From the NCBI GenBank assembly GCA_947169265.1, contig CAMVPC010000001.1, positions 62,001 to 126,000 on the forward strand: 64,000 nt of DNA, written 5' to 3'. Each line of letters opens with the position of its first letter. Positions within the stretch are counted from its first letter, which is position 1. Shown here in pieces: positions 61,826 to 64,000 of this stretch. The notes below the pieces were generated by a model. That model did not search any database. It was not told where the DNA came from and saw nothing but the letters and a program-made list of their open reading frames with translations. The DNA is from an uncultured Prevotellaceae bacterium (lineage in GTDB: Bacteria; Bacteroidota; Bacteroidia; Bacteroidales; Muribaculaceae). The position numbers and the translations under genes were made by a program.

Positions 61826-62383
61826 ATGGCAAATAGAAATTATTCCGCATTTTATGTTTCGGAACCTTTCTCTGAAACGAATTTGGGGGCTTACTCGGCT
61901 AAAGACTTTGTTTATTACAATATGTTGAGAGCATGGAAGGGCAAAGATAATTCTTTCCCCTTTCTTGATGCCCATGACACAACTTATAATGTAAGGGATA
62001 ACAGTGATTGGGATCTTACACTAAAGCCGAGATTGCGCCAAAGATTGAGAAACTCGAAGAACATTATTCTGTTCCTAAGCGAGAACACTCGTAATAGCAG
62101 AGCTCTCAGAGAAGAAATTGATTACGGAATTAATGTATTAGGATTACCTGTGATAGTTGTATATCCTGATTACAATTACAATACCTCTATAGTCGACGGT
62201 AACGGGCTTAAAGATAACGTAAAAGCTCTATGGAATAAGCTACCTATGTTCCGAGATAACATGCATAAAGTACCAACACTTCATGTGCCAATGAATAAGA
62301 AACAAATTACTTTCGCTCTTAACGATCCAGATTTAATAATTCAAAAGAAAACAGAAAACGGAGTTTACTACTATAAAAACTAA
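61826..62383 (+). CDS. ThsB-like TIR protein 1 (MTH538/DUF1863 type)
   Basis: 185 aa consisting of one TIR-like domain. Pattern: YSAFYVSEPFSETNLGAYSA at the N-terminus, LRQRLRNSKNIILFLSENTR, then SRALREEIDYGINVLGLPVI, with E97 the likely catalytic glutamate. In Thoeris such proteins sense phage and turn NAD+ into a cyclic or conjugated signal (in type II, histidine-ADPR). It lies 24 bp after rloB and 11 bp before the second TIR gene. Confidence 0.85.
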   Translation: MANRNYSAFYVSEPFSETNLGAYSAKDFVYYNMLRAWKGKDNSFPFLDAHDTTYNVRDNSDWDLTLKPRLRQRLRNSKNIILFLSENTRNSRALREEIDYGINVLGLPVIVVYPDYNYNTSIVDGNGLKDNVKALWNKLPMFRDNMHKVPTLHVPMNKKQITFALNDPDLIIQKKTENGVYYYKN

Positions 62384-62394
62384 TATTTGGGGCA

Positions 62395-63213
62395 ATGTAT
62401 GCAAAGTTTAATTTAGACATCTCTGAAATTCATCGACTGAAGACGTTTTCCGAATCTCGACCAATATATGGAATCGAATCCATTAATATAGATGAGGTGA
62501 GGAAGACGATCCGTCCCAATTTGAAAGCACTTGTGAAAGGATCTACTTCTGCCGAAAATGTGATAGATGGTAATGCTCTTAAGAACTACATTTTTCCTAC
62601 AGGAGAAGATGGGGATTATGATGTGTTTATTTCCTATTCCCATGACGATACGGATGATGCAATATTTCTTGCTTCATGGCTTGAGCCAAAGTGTGGCTTA
62701 CGAGTTTTTCTTGACTACTACGTGTGGGGTAGTGCAGATAGTCTATTAAAAGATATTGATGACCTTTATTGCAAACAAAAGGACGGAAGATATAATTATA
62801 GTAGAAGAAATTATTCAACATCGCACGTACATGCTATGTTGAGTATGGCGATAATGGATATAATAAATAATGCGGAGTGCTGTATCTTTATAAATAGCGG
62901 GCATTCCATCCATTTGCCAAGTTTGCGAAAGACATCAACGGCGAAGACATTGTCACCTTGGATTTATGAGGAGAACAAAATGATGTCATTGCTGCCATCC
63001 CGTTTAGTCAGACGAGAAGTTAAGTATTTTTCTGTCTTAAAAAAGTCAATATTATCGGATTCTTTAGACAAATTGTTGATGACTCATAGGGTTGACCTAA
63101 CGGGATTTAAGAAATTAACCTGTGAGAATTTAAAAGAGATGAGAGGTAAAGGAACGTCTGGTTTAGATGAACTTTATGGCTCATTAGCAGGAATTAGAAT
63201 ATTGAATGATTAA
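62395..63213 (+). CDS. ThsB-like TIR protein 2
   Basis: 272 aa. An N-terminal region of about 70 residues of unknown fold is followed by a TIR domain (YDVFISYSHDDTDDAIFLAS, then LRVFLDYYVWGSADSLLKDI, AECCIFINSGHS and SPWIYEENKMM with E192/E193 as candidate catalytic residue). Thoeris loci often carry several TIR genes with distinct phage specificities, each feeding the same ThsA effector. The next gene starts 19 bp later. Confidence 0.85.
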   Translation: MYAKFNLDISEIHRLKTFSESRPIYGIESINIDEVRKTIRPNLKALVKGSTSAENVIDGNALKNYIFPTGEDGDYDVFISYSHDDTDDAIFLASWLEPKCGLRVFLDYYVWGSADSLLKDIDDLYCKQKDGRYNYSRRNYSTSHVHAMLSMAIMDIINNAECCIFINSGHSIHLPSLRKTSTAKTLSPWIYEENKMMSLLPSRLVRREVKYFSVLKKSILSDSLDKLLMTHRVDLTGFKKLTCENLKEMRGKGTSGLDELYGSLAGIRILND

Positions 63214-63232
63214 ATATAAAATAGTATTTCAT

Positions 63233-64000
63233 ATGAGTATTAAAAAATCAATTAATAGTTTTTTTAGTAGGTTGTGGATTAACAAGTCTGCTATATTCAA
63301 ATTAGCTTGTACCTATACTGGCGTTGTATTTACTTTGTGGGGATTTGTTTCTCTCTTTGAACCATTGAATGGAGTTTTTCAAGATGATGCTTCTTTTGTA
63401 TGTAAGTTGTTGATAGGCATCTTGGTTCTATTGGCTGTTTTTATCATATCAGCAATCGCAGCCTGTTGGAAAGTGCTTCACTCTAATGAAGTATGTTTAG
63501 GTGAGTCGTCAACAAGGAATAGCGTATATGTAAAGTATGGTGATATGTACTCTCCAGATATCGTAGAAAAAGGCTACAATGGTAAACGAGCAATTGTGGT
63601 TTCTGTTAACCGTTGCTTTGACACAATTGTTGATGACCATCTTGTATCACATAACACACAGCATGGCCAGGTGTTCCAGAAATTGTATGATAGCCAAAAG
63701 TTTACGCCAGATAGTTTAAATCGTACAATTAGTGATATTCTAAGAAGAGATACAGCTTACGAAGATTTAACCGTTGAAATAAAGCCAGAAGGAAACAGGA
63801 AAAGATACAATGTAGGTACAACTGTGAATTTGCAGATTGATGACAATCTATCTTATTATTTACTAGGCCTTAGTTATTTTGATGAACATTTGAATGCCCA
63901 GACTTCAAAGGCAGATTTTGCACTTGCTGTACAAGAATTAATAGAATTCTGTAATCAGAATGCACAAGGGTATCCTGTAATTCTACCATTGTTGGGATCT
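63233..64000 (+). CDS. ThsA-like two-transmembrane macro-domain effector (DUF6430), C-terminus cut by window edge
   Basis: 256 codons from the ATG at 63233 to the right edge without stop. Two membrane helices (about residues 22-42 and 57-79) precede a macro-like domain: YVKYGDMYSPDIVEKG, AIVVSVNRCFDTIVDDHLVS, the GTTVNL loop, YYLLGLSYFDEHLNAQ and the start of IPLLGS. This is the DUF6430 layout of the type II Thoeris effector, where the macro domain binds the TIR-made signal and the membrane part is thought to kill the infected cell by disrupting the membrane. Confidence 0.85.
   Translation, partial: MSIKKSINSFFSRLWINKSAIFKLACTYTGVVFTLWGFVSLFEPLNGVFQDDASFVCKLLIGILVLLAVFIISAIAACWKVLHSNEVCLGESSTRNSVYVKYGDMYSPDIVEKGYNGKRAIVVSVNRCFDTIVDDHLVSHNTQHGQVFQKLYDSQKFTPDSLNRTISDILRRDTAYEDLTVEIKPEGNRKRYNVGTTVNLQIDDNLSYYLLGLSYFDEHLNAQTSKADFALAVQELIEFCNQNAQGYPVILPLLGS

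Overview
The window looks like a chromosome segment of a Bacteroidales gut commensal, possibly Muribaculaceae or Prevotellaceae-like. The evidence is the recurrent TAnnTTTG promoter boxes with an upstream TTG/TTTG, a tmRNA whose tag reads (A)GENTYALAA, a complete nqrABCDEF operon, BspA-type leucine-rich-repeat (LRR) proteins, dockerin tails, type 9 secretion (T9SS) type A and type B C-terminal domains, and families such as DUF4421, DUF5715 and putative porins. Housekeeping genes are GC-rich; the right-hand 12 kb is visibly AT-rich. Family-level assignment is inference.

Layout. 1-18.7 kb: an N-acetylmuramoyl-L-alanine amidase cut by the left edge, a TolB-like propeller protein, a nitroreductase, a DUF5715 lipoprotein, a HAD phosphatase, valS, an M3 peptidase, two BspA-type proteins around mazG, two flavodoxin-fold proteins, an AlkZ-related protein, a hexapeptide acetyltransferase and a secreted M6 protease with two dockerin repeats. 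18.7-29.4 kb: a small promoter-driven ORF, a DUF4421 protein, a duplicated 61-bp hairpin repeat, ssrA (tmRNA), a T9SS type B protein with an embedded zinc ribbon, a stand-alone LuxR-type regulator, aroB, cls, a mini-protein that is little more than a T9SS type A tail, and a membrane-anchored UvrD-like helicase. 29.6-35.7 kb: nqrA-F with a consensus promoter and a terminator. 35.7-46.5 kb: a TPR-CHAT protease, a putative porin, a TPR protein, a DegT-family aminotransferase, a GH97 glycosidase and an EcsC-like protein. 46.5-50.8 kb: a promoter followed by a highly structured candidate ncRNA, a BspA protein ending in a starch-binding-like module and two dockerins, and glyA.

The right end (50.9-64 kb) is the most interesting part. 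An intact yifB/comM gene is followed by an AT-rich McrBC restriction cassette and a YoeB-type toxin-antitoxin pair, and then by a second, slightly diverged copy of the last 704 bp of yifB. The cassette is thus bracketed by a partial duplication of its host gene, as expected for an island inserted into comM. Beyond a broken BspA gene and a DUF2188 gene lies a tight five-gene defence array: RloA-like ATPase, RloB-like TOPRIM protein, two different TIR proteins, and a two-transmembrane macro-domain (DUF6430/ThsA-like) effector running off the window. The last three match the type II Thoeris plan. Their close coupling to RloAB is the best candidate here for an undescribed composite system.
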